Shown one piece after another: positions 10,915 through 22,592 of a DNA stretch of 64,000 bases. The DNA is from Pyrenula massariospora. Lineage: Eukaryota; Ascomycota; Eurotiomycetes; Pyrenulales; Pyrenulaceae. The stretch covers positions 1,674,001 through 1,738,000 of the forward strand of contig JAGFMI010000003.1 of NCBI GenBank assembly GCA_021030905.1. The letters run 5' to 3'. The notes under the pieces were generated by a model. It did no database searches. It saw only the letters and a program-made list of their open reading frames with translations, and had not been told where the DNA came from. How positions within the stretch are numbered: the stretch's first letter is position 1; each line of letters starts with the position of its first letter. The translations under genes and the position numbers were made by a program.

Positions 10915-11732
10915 ATGCTTATTAACGCAAACACTGGTAAAGTCACCACTCGGCACATTAAAATACGATACTAACATTAACCACCAGCTATTTCAACGTC
11001 TAGGCTGCTACTTGTACCCTACTTAGAGCATCATGTCGAAACCTACAATAAATGGATGCAGGACAAGGTACGTTGTCTTTCCCAATTTGGTAACGAATAT
11101 GGATGTATTTACACTATAATCTGTAGGACATACGTGAAGCTACTGCTTCAGAACTACTAACATTGGCCGAAGAATACTCCATGCAGAAGAGCTGGAAGAA
11201 AGATGCCGACAAACTCACTTTCATAATATGCAAACCGATCGAGAATGGTTCTGACCTCTGTGCAATACAACGGGGAGTTCATGATACGGCACTGACGATG
11301 ATTGGGGATGTGAATCTTTTTCTAAGCATGGACGACGACGCACCCGAAGATGGTGAAGAGGGAAGGTATATCGGCGAATTGGAGCTGATGATTGCTGAGC
11401 GCACGGAACATCATAAAGGCTACGGTAGAGCTGCTTTGCTCACATTCCTGCAATACATTCACCATCACGAGCGGGCTATTTCGCATGAGTTTTTAGGTCT
11501 TCATGCTACAGCTACACATCTAGCGTATTTTCGGGCAAAGATAGGGAAGGACAATTATCGGAGTTTGGCGCTGTTTGAGAGCTTGGGGTTCGTGAAAACA
11601 TCTGAGGAGCCAAATTATTTCGGTGAATGGGAGCTTAGGCGGACAAGCTTGTCGATCGACAGTATAAACTCGTTGATGGTGAAGCATGACGTTAAGGCAT
11701 ATCGTGAAATTACTTACAAGTCGTCGAATTGA
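10915..11732 (+). CDS. NAT9-like GNAT N-acetyltransferase
   Basis: Exons 10915-10936, 10988-11067 and 11127-11732 give 235 residues. The first coding exon is only 22 nt (MLINANT plus one base) and is tied to exon 2 by frame and by the family's N-terminal pattern, continuing into ISTSRLLLVPYLEHHVETYNKWM split across two exons. Other hallmarks are ATASE/LTLAEEY, MQKSWKKDADKLTFI, IGELELMIAE and YGRAALLTFL, the acetyl-CoA binding motif A region. NAT9 proteins acetylate unknown or cytoskeletal targets; the substrate is not visible here. The gene is tandem with POL31, 215 bp downstream of it. Confidence 0.88.
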
Positions 11733-11987
11733 GGCACCTTTGCCTGGCACAACGAAAAGGGTAAACCTTAGTGATATCCTAAGAATCTGTGGAAGGCAAG
11801 CAGGATTGCCATGAACAGGAGATTTGGCGAAGATTCAGTCGCTTTCACACTGACTTCGCGTTCATTCATGGTCGACTAGACAACAAATATGCGCCTTAGG
11901 CAATGCTCCAGCATAGACATGCCACTCCACAACATTCCTCATGATGCGAATACTATCTCTTATCAATTATTCTCACACTCGTCCGCT

Positions 11988-12407
11988 TCAGGTCTTTTTC
12001 TCCTTCTTCGATCTCTTCGATACCTCCTTTATCTTCAGATCTGCAGGCAGCCCAGGGTATTAGTCTCTTCCTATAAAACCCACATCTCATATATATTTCG
12101 AATAAATACATACTTGGTGGTAAACTCTGCTTCAATTTATCTGCCTTGTCCGCATCCTTTAGCACAAGTGTGTACAGGAATCGTCGACACCGAATCTTGA
12201 ACTTGATCTGGGTCGTTTTGGGGGACTTCTTGATGCGCGCAGCTGTAATAGACGGGCCCAGTCAGCGAAAAGCAGTAATCATAGTCGAGCATGAAAAGGG
12301 CGACGGTGATAGAAAGGCTTGTCAAAAAACTCGGGTCTGGTACATTTTGCGTCCTTGCGACGGGCAATTTCTAGGAATTGCTTGATGTCTGAGATTTCGG
12401 AGGGCAT
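11988..12407 (-). CDS. RPL38: 60S ribosomal protein L38 (eL38)
   Basis: Small protein of the large cytosolic ribosomal subunit. Exons on the minus strand are 12407-12344, 12242-12114 and 12040-11988, giving 81 residues, the normal eL38 size. Splicing yields [19 protein letters not shown], then a second exon with [20 protein letters not shown] and [12 protein letters not shown], and a short Lys-rich end. Introns are 101 nt (12243-12343, donor GTACCA) and 73 nt (12041-12113, GTATGT). The start ATG has a good context (GTCAAAATG). The gene is easily missed because no exon exceeds 130 nt and a longer unrelated frame overlaps it. Confidence 0.95.
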
Positions 12408-12845
12408 TTTGACGGTGAACCCAGTAGCGTATGGGGCAAAGAGATTTTGCCTGTGGTTCTAAACCTAGCTGTAAAGCTATGTATCTTGACTGCTCGATCC
12501 ACTGTAGAGCTGCACGGCTATGGAATTGACTCTGCTGTGAAAGCGTCCTTATTAGGAGTTTAGGGCTAATCGCGCGGAAACCCTTTCCGCGATGCTGCCG
12601 AAGCTTTGGGCGGGGGGTTGAGGGACGCGTAGTTGCCGCCATGGTGGCGCGTCTTTGTGGCACCTTGAAATCTGGTTTGCTGTCACGTTTTTGAGAATCA
12701 GCCTGCTCACGAGAACCTTCGTTTCTCTTGCGTGATGCCTCTCGACTCAAAGAATGGTAGATCTTAGAAAGTAATTGTGAAAAATTATCATCATTACTGA
12801 TACCCATCCTCCTTTGAGGCATTTGTCCACCCAGAAACAGTCATT
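12408..12845. promoter_or_regulatory. Shared upstream region, RPL38 / small membrane protein
   Basis: About 440 bp between divergent starts. It includes a G-run and CG-rich stretch near 12607-12630. A long minus-strand ORF covers it (12322-12822), but that frame conflicts with the RPL38 exons and has no known match, so I treat it as noncoding. Confidence 0.45.
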
Positions 12846-13254
12846 ATGCCGACACCGCTCGATAGGGCGATGCAGTCTAGAGTAGGCTGCTACTTTCGAG
12901 AATCAACCTTAGGAATAATGCTGATTTAGATCTCTAGAACCTTCTGCTAGGTTTCGCCGGACTTGTCACCGCTGTATCTGCGTGGAGTATATGGGGCGGT
13001 GATCTCTTTCCAGCTGAAAAAGATCCCTCTGGTGGTAAGCCTTACTTCCTCCTTACCCTCAAAGCATTCTGATGCGGCATCAGATCCAGAGACATGGACA
13101 TTTTCGGAGCTGCGTCGCTGGCTTGAGGCGGTAGGTAACGTTTCCTAAAATGCCATATCCTATAGTTGATAATTCCTAGAGAGATTTGAAGCCAGATCCC
13201 AAGGCGTCAAGAGAAACGCTCATTGAACGCGTGAAAGCGAACATGAGAACATAA
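12846..13254 (+). CDS. Small single-pass membrane protein with SAP/HeH-like tail
   Basis: Four short exons, 12846-12881, 12938-13034, 13084-13130 and 13180-13254, give an 84-residue protein. Introns are 49-56 nt and every phase closes. It begins MPTPLDRAMQSR, has one hydrophobic helix (LLLGFAGLVTAVSAWSIWGG, about residues 14-33), then DLFPAEKDPSGDPETW, and ends in a helix-turn-helix like SAP/HeH/Ish1 repeats (FSELRRWLEARDLKP, ETLIERVKANMR). I recall similar short proteins in many filamentous ascomycetes, annotated as hypothetical. Function is unknown. A membrane anchor plus a DNA- or chromatin-type HeH fold could suit an inner nuclear membrane, ER or mitochondrial protein; this is inference only. 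Confidence 0.75.
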
Positions 13255-13749
13255 TAGCAAATTCAACAATACTGTCACCTCAGGCATTGCCCAGATACCT
13301 TGCCGTCAGAAAATGAGTTATCAGTTATCCACGAAGTTCGAGAGGTCTTTGCGTTAAGGTCTGTTCGGAAATGTGTGAACAACGACACGTTTCTGAAGAT
13401 ATCCCTATTACTTCACAAACAGCCTGCCTTGCCTGTCCCCGCTTTTTGCTATCGATCTTTCTTTCCCAGGTGCGATATGCTCCTGATGATCTGCAGTAGG
13501 TGACTTTGAAGGAGTTTCTTGCCGGTGAATAACGATGCTTCGACTCGACTTAGTATGTTTTGAAATCCGAGCGGCTGCGCCGTGAAACACAACTTACAAG
13601 CCTGAAGCCCCAATATTCTAGTACATCCACGCTCAATAGACCGTACACCTCAAAGTGAGTTTTTAAGGTGTTCTCCGCTTAGGACTCTTGGACCGCCGAA
13701 GAATTCCATTTCGCTCGTCAAGATGGTATCCCTAAAGTTCTCTGTTCAC
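13255..13749. other. Convergent gap, nothing recognised
   Basis: About 500 bp between the 3' ends of the small membrane protein gene and the NTF2-like gene. Short ORFs on both strands (13300-13503 plus, 13408-13590 minus) show no family features. It presumably holds the two 3'UTRs. Confidence 0.5.
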
Positions 13750-14299
13750 TTACGCAACCTCCCGGAATGTTTGGCTTTGTATCAAAAACTCTTGAACCAT
13801 TTTTTGACGCCTAGTACTTGCTTCAGGATTCGGTACGAGTACGAAGCTTTCACTAAAAGGTTTCTCTTCGTCTTGAGCTTCTCCGAAAATGCAGACGCCG
13901 CTGGCAAGAACTGCAAGGCTGAAGCTTTTCCGTGCATTGGATGGCGATGTAGCCTCTGGAGCAATGTAGTTTGGATTGAGTATGTGACAATCGACACATT
14001 GCACGTCGTATTTGGCTTTCGGCATTTGCTTTTCGAAAATCTCCTGAACAGAAGGGCCGTCCGCAACAGCGTTCCCATTGAAGAGGATCGTAGGTAAGGT
14101 CTTTCCGCCTTGCATAGGAGACGGCTTTACGTAGAACGAGGCGATCGTAGAGCGTCTGGCTTCAAGTGCGCGATAGTATGATTCACAGAAGCTTGTGGCC
14201 GCTGAAAACCCAGTCAGCAAGATCCTTGATAGGCGCATATTTCGCACCTTCGGTAGACTGCTTGACCAGAACATCCGCAGTGGAGGTCTGAGGGGCCAT
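13750..14299 (-). CDS. NTF2-like mRNA export protein (Mtr2/Nxt-like)
   Basis: Exons 14299-14248 and 14201-13750 give 167 residues. The 46-nt intron (14202-14247) is short but in phase and restores the family N-terminus: MAPQTSTADVLVKQSTEAA then TSFCESYYRALEARRSTI. Further NTF2-fold hallmarks are TLPTILFNGN, VQEIFEKQMP, YDVQCVDCHILNP and the C-terminal FSESFVLVPNP ... FLIQSQTFR. By family, the protein pairs with the Mex67/NXF1 receptor to carry mRNA through the nuclear pore. It runs divergently from the mitochondrial methionyl-tRNA synthetase. Confidence 0.88.
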
Positions 14300-14628
14300 C
14301 TCTAGAGAATCGAGGTTGTTTGCCCTAGTTGTACGCTCGGCACTTCGAAATAACTTTCGATGTCGAAGATATTATTAAATCAGACCTAGAGACTTTGAAT
14401 CGCAAGGGCGGGGGGATCGAAGGCTGATGCTCGTAAGTGAGATTTGTGCAGACTGAGAGAGTTCGAAGTTCGGTGGGGAACTCGGAAAAGATCTGCACTG
14501 AGACCTCGAGCTTGAGCTTTGACCATCACCTTATTTTCCGCAGGTCTTGCGAGCTTTGCGTGCCAATTGTATGGTACACCCTCCTTCAAGATTTTGTCTG
14601 CGCATTCCGTCCTTCTCGATTGAAGGCG
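14300..14628. promoter_or_regulatory. Divergent promoter, NTF2-like gene / MSM1
   Basis: About 330 bp between divergent starts; no gene. The plus frame of MSM1 stays open upstream to 14437, but the extra residues lack the character of a presequence, so the region is taken as leader and promoter. Confidence 0.45.
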
Positions 14629-16474
14629 ATGACCCGTGGCTTCCGCTCATTCCAAGTTATCGGATTCTCCAAATGGCATTCGCATTGCTATCTAAAGTCT
14701 TCTTTTTCAGGCTCTTGCCAGCCAAACCTTTCCTTCAAGCGAGTATTTTCTGCAGCAGTCGGCCCACTTAGGAAACCATACTATGTTACCACGCCAATCT
14801 TCTATGTTAACGCGGGTGAGTCTGGAGTAGCCTAGATGAAACATCTTTACTCATCGTGCGATAGCTCCGCATGTGGGACACTTGTATACACTTGTTCTGG
14901 CAGATATTCTCAAACGATGGCATGTCTTACGCGGTGACGACAAGGCGTTTCTACTCACCGGCACTGACGAGCATGGGATGAAGATACAGAAGGCTGCCCT
15001 GGAGGCCAATACAGACGTGAAATTGTTCTGCGATGACAGCCATGTACAATTCAAGCAGCTCGCCGAAGCCACGAATATCAGTTACGACAGATTTATACGT
15101 ACAACTGATCCTGATCACAAATTGGCTGTCGAATACTTCTGGACTGATCTCGAGCGTAGAGACTACATATTTAAGGCGAAGCACTCCGGCTGGTATTCAG
15201 TTAGCGATGAAACCTTTTTCCCGCAGTCAACAGTACATCTAATCCAGGACCCAAGAACTGGTCGTAAATTAATGGCTTCAATGGAAACAGGTAGAGAGGT
15301 TGAGTGGACGGAAGAAATCAACTATCACTTTCGGTTGGCCGCTTTTAAAGATAGGCTGCTGAAATTCTACTCGGAGAATCCGTCATTCGTGGTGCCGAGA
15401 TTTCGCCTGGACGAGGTGATTAATGAAGTGACGAACAATCTTGAAGATCTTTCAATATCTCGGCCGTCGCAGAGGCTTCAGTGGGGCATCAGAGTACCGG
15501 ATGACGCTACGCAGACCATTTATGTCTGGGTAGATGCTTTAATCAATTACATTACGAAGGCTGGCTATCCATTTCCAGACCCAAAGAATCAGCTTGGCTG
15601 GCCTCCAGATTGTCAGGTAATTGGAAAGGATATAGTGAGATTTCACTGTATCTATTGGCCCGCTCTTTTGATGGCTCTCGATCTACCTCTTCCCAAAAGG
15701 TTCCTTACCCACGCGCACTGGACCATGAACAAGGCCAAAATGTCGAAATCAGCTGGAAATGTCGTTAATCCCTTCTATGCTATTGACCGATTTGGCGTTG
15801 ATGCGATTCGATACTACATGGCGCATGATGGAGGCATCAAAGATGATGCAGACTATGAGAACCTCTATGTTGTTGAAAGATATAAGAAAGGCTTACAAGG
15901 AGGGTTGGGAAATCTGGCTAGCCGTGTATTACGGGGCAAGCGCTGGGATGTGAGACACTGTATTGAAATGGCATCAGATGGGTCGCTACTTGAGATTGAC
16001 TCTATCCCTGATGTCATTCATGCTCGCTTCCGCATCCATCTGGAAGAAATGCCGCAAGTCGTCGCTAAGTTCATGGATGAACCGAACCCCCGGGCGGCAC
16101 TGCAGACGGTCATGGAAGGCATTTACACGGTAAGCTGATGGCGATGCTGCCATAGAGGTTACTGATTTTTTTAGGCGAATCGATACATCACAGCTGCCTC
16201 TCCATGGGCAATTGCCAAATACAAAGAAGCCTCCGAGACTGTGGAAGTGATCATCTATCTTCTCGCCGAGTGTTTGCGACTCAGTGGAATATTGCTTCAG
16301 CCATTCATTCCCGAAAGTGCAGATCGTCTGCTCGATATGCTTGGCGTCCAGCGGGATCGAAGAACTTACAAGTACGCCCAATTTGGCGCAGACCACGATT
16401 ACGGAGAATCGGCAATCGATCTAGGACATGGATCCGATGGCACTCTCTTTCCTCCGCTGATCTGTGAAGATTGA
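14629..16474 (+). CDS. MSM1: Methionyl-tRNA synthetase, mitochondrial
   Basis: Class I aminoacyl-tRNA synthetase that charges mitochondrial tRNA-Met. Exons 14629-14815, 14865-16129 and 16175-16474 give 583 residues. The HIGH motif appears as HVGH (residues 65-68), rebuilt across intron 1; KMSKS is intact near residue 355 (AKMSKSAGN). TGTDEHGMK and HFRLAAFKDRL are further family marks, and an anticodon-binding helical domain forms the C-terminus (SGILLQPFIPESADRLLD). The first ~45 residues are basic and Ser/Phe-rich without acidic residues, consistent with mitochondrial import. Introns are 49 and 45 nt. The start at 14629 is chosen because it begins the presequence. Confidence 0.93.
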
Positions 16475-17063
16475 AGGCCCACGCAACCGTACTACATAAC
16501 TGTCAGTACCCGGTTCCACGAGGGTACTCCATGTGGTCCTTTCAGGTGTCCGCAAGTCTGCATCTGCTTAAAGATGGCATGGCACCGGGTGATCGAGGGT
16601 CAAGCACCAGGGTCTGAGCTCTGTTGTTGTCAAAAGCATTTAAATTCACAGTGGAGCCTTATAAAGTAACAAAGTTCCACAGACCGTTCCACTTGTTTGA
16701 AGCCTCTAGGGCTCGCTAGGGACCTCGGCGCGCAGCCGTATGTCACACTCACGCCCTTCGTGGCGCCAAGATGTCATCGGAGAACACCGCGCCTTTCCGG
16801 AAATCGTTCTGACAATCACTTTTCAGCATTGTTGGCCACGTGCTAAATTGCAAAGACAAAATCCTCTCGACGGACTCCAGACTCACACGATCTATACGTC
16901 TCTGTGCTTGAAGCTAGCATTTTGCATTCCTGGTCTTGAGTCTCAACTCAAGGATTGAAGAACGCTACCGTACTGGTTTAAGGGGCTCCTTCCGACTCTG
17001 ATATAGCAGAAATCAAGGTCAACAATTGGAGTGACACTCGACTCGAGGACCCGTTAGCTAAGC
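16475..17063. other. Intergenic: MSM1 3' flank, serine dehydratase promoter
   Basis: About 590 bp. A short ORF at 16740-16958 has no family features. Apart from the inverted repeat at 16505-16528 I see nothing definable. Confidence 0.45.
16505..16528. repeat. 7-bp inverted repeat, possible hairpin
   Basis: AGTACCC and GGGTACT are separated by ten bases, 30 nt after the MSM1 stop. This could form a small hairpin in the 3'UTR; it may equally be chance. Confidence 0.3.
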
Positions 17064-18263
17064 ATGTCACACCTCCAAACCACGACAGATCAAAAACGAG
17101 ATGCTCTGTCGCTCCCATGGATACAAACGCCGTTGGTCGAGTCCAAAAATCTCTCACGAGCTGCCGGCTGGTTCGGCTTTCTCATACATAAACGAGCTTT
17201 GATCGCTGATATTTCGGCAGTCGCATTTTCTTGAAGTTAGAAAACCTTCAGCCTTCAGGCTCGTTCAAGTCACGGTACGCTGGCATGCTGTGCGCATTAC
17301 AAGTATGCTAAGTCCTCTAGCGGGGCTGGTAACCTAGTCGTGCATTACCATCACGAGCTCTCCAAGAACCCGTCTGCCAAACCAATTCACTTTTATTCCT
17401 CTTCTGGTGGGAATGCTGGGCTTGCCTGCGTGACTGCTGCCCGAAGTCTCAAATACCCTGCCACAGTCGTTGTTCCCAACACCACAAAACCTCTTATGAT
17501 CGCTAAACTCAAGTCCGTAGGAGCGACGGATGTCATACAGATCGGTGATTCCTGGCAACAGGCAGATAATCATCTTCGCCACTCCATCCTTCCCAAGCTC
17601 AAAGACGAGACAGGTATTTACGTCCCACCATTCGACCACGAGCAGATCTGGGAAGGCGTCAGTACCCTCGTCTCAGAACTCCGCGACCAAGTACCATCAT
17701 TTGGTGGCGCTGACAAACCAGACGCTATCATCTGCTCCGTTGGCGGAGGCGGCCTCTTTTCCGGCGTGATGCTCGGTCTGGACCGTGCGGGATGGTCTGA
17801 CGTGCCCGTGCTAGCGATGGAGACTGTTGGCGCCGATTCCTTGTCGCAATCTCTCAAGGCCGGGCATCTCGTCACTCTTCCCGCCATCACGAGCATCGCC
17901 ACATCTCTCGGCGCTGTGCGTGTGGCGGAGCGCACTTTCGAGTACGGGCAGCGGCCAAACGTGAGGAGCGTGGTGTTCGAGGACGCAGAGGCGGCCATGG
18001 GACAGTGGCGGCTGGCGGACGACGAGAGGATGCTCGTTGATACAGCGTGCTCGGTTAGTGTGGCGCCGTGCTATGATGGAAGGTTGAAAGACTTGTTACC
18101 TGGGCTGAAGCCTGAAAGTAAAGTTGTCATTGTGGTTTGCGGGGGAAGTGCTGTCACTGTTGAGGAGGTGATGCATTACAAACAGGTTTACGGGGAGCAG
18201 ATGAATGTCAAGGGGACTGCTGATCCGCTGGTGCCGAGTTCGCATACACAACCTGAGAAATAA
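17064..18263 (+). CDS. L-serine/L-threonine dehydratase
   Basis: PLP enzyme that deaminates serine to pyruvate and threonine to 2-oxobutanoate (CHA1/SDS-like). Exons 17064-17170, 17221-17274 and 17321-18263 give 367 residues. The second exon is only 54 nt and carries the PLP lysine: spliced LENLQPSGSFKSRGAGN, with Lys at about residue 52. The phosphate loop is SSSGGNAGLA and a second glycine loop reads CSVGGGGLFSG; VVCGGSAVT near the C-terminus is also typical. Introns are 50 and 46 nt. The preceding PWIQTPLVESKNLS matches fold-type II enzymes. It converges on the AVT transporter gene, 265 bp away. Confidence 0.92.
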
Positions 18264-18528
18264 TGGCGCTTGAAAGCTCAGACATATAGACTTAGATGTC
18301 CCACTTTTGACCATTCTTGATCCTCCATCTCCACGTCACAGTGGCACTCAATAGCGTTTATTCCTTGAACAATTCAGCCGTATGACAATCTACTCGACTC
18401 AGTCCATCATCTCAACCAAAGTCACTCAGACGTCTATGCATTCTATAGATAGAGACAACGCTTCAATGCAAACCCGACGCTAATGCAGACAAACATTGCC
18501 CAAACATCATCGCTATCAATCTGTACAA

Positions 18529-20848
18529 TCATGTATCACAGTAACCAGGTGGTTTCGCCTCACCACCAGCGACCCAGCTCTTTAATGTCAAGACAGTAGT
18601 ATATAAACATCCGACCATACCAACGCAGCAGAGCGCCACATCTAGGACTCTCTGGCGATGGCTCGACGCGACTGCTTTGATGTGCAGAAGGGGCTAGCAG
18701 GTTCGTTAGCTCGACGAGCTCAAAAGTAGACCGAGGGTGAAAACTCACAGGATAGACATAGACAAGCGGCACGCAGGCAAAACTGCCCACCAACGCAACG
18801 AACTTGTCCAGGTCATTCGCTCCCACCCATGCCACCAGCGCGCAAAACATGACCAAGCAGAATCGGAAGACGTTTTTGCTCCATTTGATCGACCGGTTGA
18901 ATTTCCCGCTCTTGGTGAAGAGCTCGTTTTCCATGATTCTGATGGCGGGGAAGAGTTGAAGTGGAGTGCTGAGAAGGATCGCGAGGGAGTAGAGAAACTG
19001 AACGGCATTGACGAACTTGTCATCTTGAGGGAGGTTGAGAAGGATCACTGTCTTGGTGGCAGAGCCGTAGGCTGCGTAGGAGAGGGCCCCCGCAGAAGTG
19101 AAGATGATGGTGATGATAACCATCACCAGCGCCAATACGCCGGGAAATCTCTCAGGCTGCTTCATAGATTCTTGTATTGGTATGATGAGACCGACGCCTT
19201 CGAAGGTAAAAATGGCCGTGCCAATAAATAAAGTCCATGTAGCAGGGTTGAAGGTGTCGATATCAGAAACACCTTCATACGCAATGGTAGATATATCGTA
19301 GAAATATAAATACACTAGACCGAGTAGGATAAAAGCATCCGCGACCAAAGCTGTAAACCCAAGCTTGCTGATGTCCCTAATCAGACTCAACGGGAGAAAG
19401 ATGATTAATTGCATGAGGACCATAAATTTGATGTCGATCCAGGTCTTGCATTTCGATACTGCAAGAATAAAAGCTTGTAGATTCTCAGACGTAAAGACAA
19501 TATACGCTGAGACGAAACCAAGCTGGCTCAGTACTATAGACCCAAGGATCAGTGCACGCAGCCATTTGCCGTAAAGTATACCTCCGATATCACCGAATGA
19601 GCCTTCGATCTTTAGGCGAGTATTGACAAGAAGAATGAAGCAATAGTAGCTCAGCAGGGCGACACCGAGCAAGACAAGACTAGAGAACAACATGCCGCCA
19701 TTTAGGAAGGCTTTTGGAAGGAACAAGACGCCGGTGCCAACAAAACTTTTCAGTAAGAGCAACACAGCCCCCGTCGGCGTCGTATTTGCATGTCGCTCTC
19801 GTTCCTTCTTCCGCCTCTTTGCTCCTGGTGTCCTTGGCGTCAAAAGAGCACTGCCCTCACCAGGTTCTTGATCACTTCCTTGAGCGCCGTCCTCAAGGTA
19901 GCCAGAGGTAAAATAGTCGTCCCACTCTGGTGTTTCGTCGTCGTCTTCCAACTCTTCCCCGGCAAAGTGTCCATACAGCGTAAGAAACTCGAGGAAATTG
20001 CTTGTCACCATCTGAGGTCTTGTTACTGCTGATGGTGAGAGAGCTCCAGAGGCCAGAGGACTTTTATGAGATGACTGGGCTGAGGAATCAGGATCATCGG
20101 CAGCTCGTCTCAGAAAGTTCCTCCGGAAACCACCAGGCACCTTAATAGAGTTTATATCAAGTACCTCTTCCTCCGGCTCTGGGCGTGCGATGTCGACGCT
20201 CTTACTCCTAGACATCTTTCCTTTTCCATTCTTTCCCTCATTCTCTTCCGACCATTTGTAAACCTGTCGATGTACATCTCCACCTTGCAGCTGAAGACTG
20301 GAGAACTCTTCATCTACATCATCTTCAGCGCCCCTAGGAAAGCCTCTTAGTCGATCTGATCGCCCAGATTGGACGAGATGTCTTCTCACAATTTCCGGAT
20401 CTTCAAATTTGGGCTGGCTACCAGCAACAGAGCGATTATCGATCGATCCATAGTTACTACCGGGCATGCGTTCTTGCAAGAACGACGGTGCTTGAGCAGG
20501 AGAAGCATTCCTTGGTGAGGGAAAATGATGCCCTTGCCCTTCGTCCTGGCTCCTTGCCAGCGCTGCAGCGAGTGCAGAATGACCTGGGCCCTGTGGTGAG
20601 GGACTGTTGGTACGAGTAGCAAGCTCCGACTCTTGGTTGCCCGCGTCTGCTGGAGTCGGTACTTGTCTCACGGAAGGCGTGCTCATAGCAGAGTGTGAGG
20701 GCACCGGGCTAGCGAGTCGGGCCATGGATGCAGTTCGTATTTGAGAGGAGGCTGCTGGAGATGCTGCGCGGAGGGACCTTGAATTTGGAGATACATTCCG
20801 GATGTTCACTGGTTTCGAAGAGCCAGAACTAGGGCCATGGTCTGACAT
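18529..20848 (-). CDS. Vacuolar amino acid transporter, AVT3/AVT4-like
   Basis: Amino acid/auxin permease family protein expected to export neutral amino acids from the vacuole. Two exons, 20848-18749 and 18693-18529, give 754 residues. The intron (18694-18748, 55 nt, GTGAGT...GCTAG) matters: reading through it gives an unrelated 762-residue end, while splicing gives YPPLLHIKAVASSHRQ followed by the expected last membrane helix (DVALCCVGMVGCLYTTVLTL). The first ~350 residues are Ser/Pro-rich and cytosolic; transport helices start at VLLLLKSFVGTGVLFLPKAF and about ten follow. The acidic patch EELEDDDETPEWDDYF lies before the core. It is divergent from mevalonate kinase. Confidence 0.92.
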
Positions 20849-22592
20849 TCTCTTTCGGAAACCTCAACGTGTAAATGGATAGGCCAGCTCTTCATGACAG
20901 TTTTCTACCCTTGTACTTTTCTGAAACAGCTAGGAGGACGCAATCAGGAGCTTTTGGAAGGATGTAAGCGTCTTTAAAGCTACGTGATTGTATGGCGAAC
21001 AGAAGGGACCAGATGGGCTGAAGGTCAGGCGGCAGGAATGTCACTTGATCACTGGAAAAGGCGGCGGTGGTCTACTCGTAGAGACCCTTAGGACCCTCAG
21101 GACATGGTCATAATAGATTGTAAAAATTCCATATTAAAGATGAGATCAATTTACACTCAGGACACAGGGCAAATGTACCTGGCGGCTTTGAGGAAAATGG
21201 TTGTTCAAATGGCCGAAAACGTTTAACGTTGACCACGGGGGCTGCTCCACCTCTTTTTCTCCGAGGATTCACCAAGCACCTTAGGGACACGAGGGCTGAA
21301 TCCACCCCCACGTAAGTGCCCGCTGCTGCAGAAGTCGTGGTGCACCCGATCATTAGCCGGGAGGGCGGCCGCACTAATTATCAGGTGCACCTTCTCTTCT
21401 GATATCTACCTACCTATCTGTCCATAACAGATGAAAATCACACTTAGGGAGAACGCTGAGTGATTTACGTTATCAGAATATTCCGGATTGCCCTGGAAGT
21501 CCATCCGTCACGGCCTACCATCATGTTTTTCTAGCCAATTCTTGGATAACGTCAGTCACAAACACCGTTACTCAAGCTCTAGGCCATTGGCGAATCATGA
21601 ACTTTTAATCGGGATTCCTAGCATTTTGGCGCAGGTGGAAGGAGGTGCGCCTCATCCCATTAATTTACGGCTTGTGTAAATTGTGGAGCAAAGCTGGAGA
21701 CTGTCTACGGGCAAATCTCAACCGAGTCCGCTGAAAACAGATCTGAGGAGACCATTGGTTACTTTTCCGGACGTCTATTGTTGCGGTGTTTTTCGGTGAT
21801 GAATATTGGCATGGGCTGGGCATGAATGGCAAATGCCGAAAGCTGTCCTTGGGGTCTCACAAAGAGAACCTGCTCCAGCTCAACTTTGAATAAATGATAC
21901 GCCATATCGATAATTTTATAGATGCTAAGGGAGTAGATGTGAGATAGGCCGTGGAAATAAACTCGCAACGTGTAGTCGTTGTCCTACCTCCTGCCAACGT
22001 TCTTGACCTCCCTTGGTTTCGGATCATATCTATCATTAAGATGTTCGTTCTAGATCCTCCAACGCCAATCTTCTGGATCCGAACAACGGCGATCTTCTAT
22101 TATTTGTGTTCCATCACCGCGGAAAATGGCGTCTGTCGTGGGTGTGGTTTTCCGTATTCCTCTGTTGAAGGCTTGGAGGTGATGCGGGCTGCTAAGCCGG
22201 ACCGCCTTTGCAGCAGTGGTGCCACCGCTGAGGACCGCGGGCGGTCACACAGTCCAATGAACGGAATGCGAAAAGTATCCGGTCGAAGGGTTCGAGCGAT
22301 ATGATCTATAAAAATGAATTGAAAGTCAACCAAGTCCATTCCCACAAGCCAATCTATAGCCTGGCCGGTCGTCTCCTCCACCACCGTCGACCTGGTTCTT
22401 GACCGACGATCCGGCGGGTGGTTCATCCCTCCACCGTACCTGCAGCGCCAAGCCGCCGGTGTCGATCCGCGGAGCCTCTCAACTCGAACAAAAATCCCGC
22501 AATTTTTTTGGGTTGCGCTCTCCCAGGACGCAGGAGGCGACGCTGAAGTGAAAGGGATCAGTGAGGAGTGGGAAGCCAGCTCGACAGCCATC
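20849..22592. promoter_or_regulatory. Long divergent upstream region, AVT transporter / ERG12
   Basis: 1.74 kb without a gene I can support. It must hold both promoters and leaders. The longest ORF (22100-22594, minus, 164 codons) overlaps the ERG12 start, is Arg/Ser/Pro-rich like random frame translation, and matches nothing known to me. Purine/pyrimidine-skewed stretches occur near 21240-21320 and 22370-22460. Confidence 0.45.

Noticed and set aside
12322-12822. 166-codon minus-strand ORF over the RPL38 5' region
   Set aside because: It shares bases with RPL38 exon 1 in a different frame; the spliced eL38 explains the sequence fully.
13408-13590. 60-codon minus-strand ORF between two convergent genes
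   Set aside because: Short, no homology recognised, and lies where 3'UTRs are expected.
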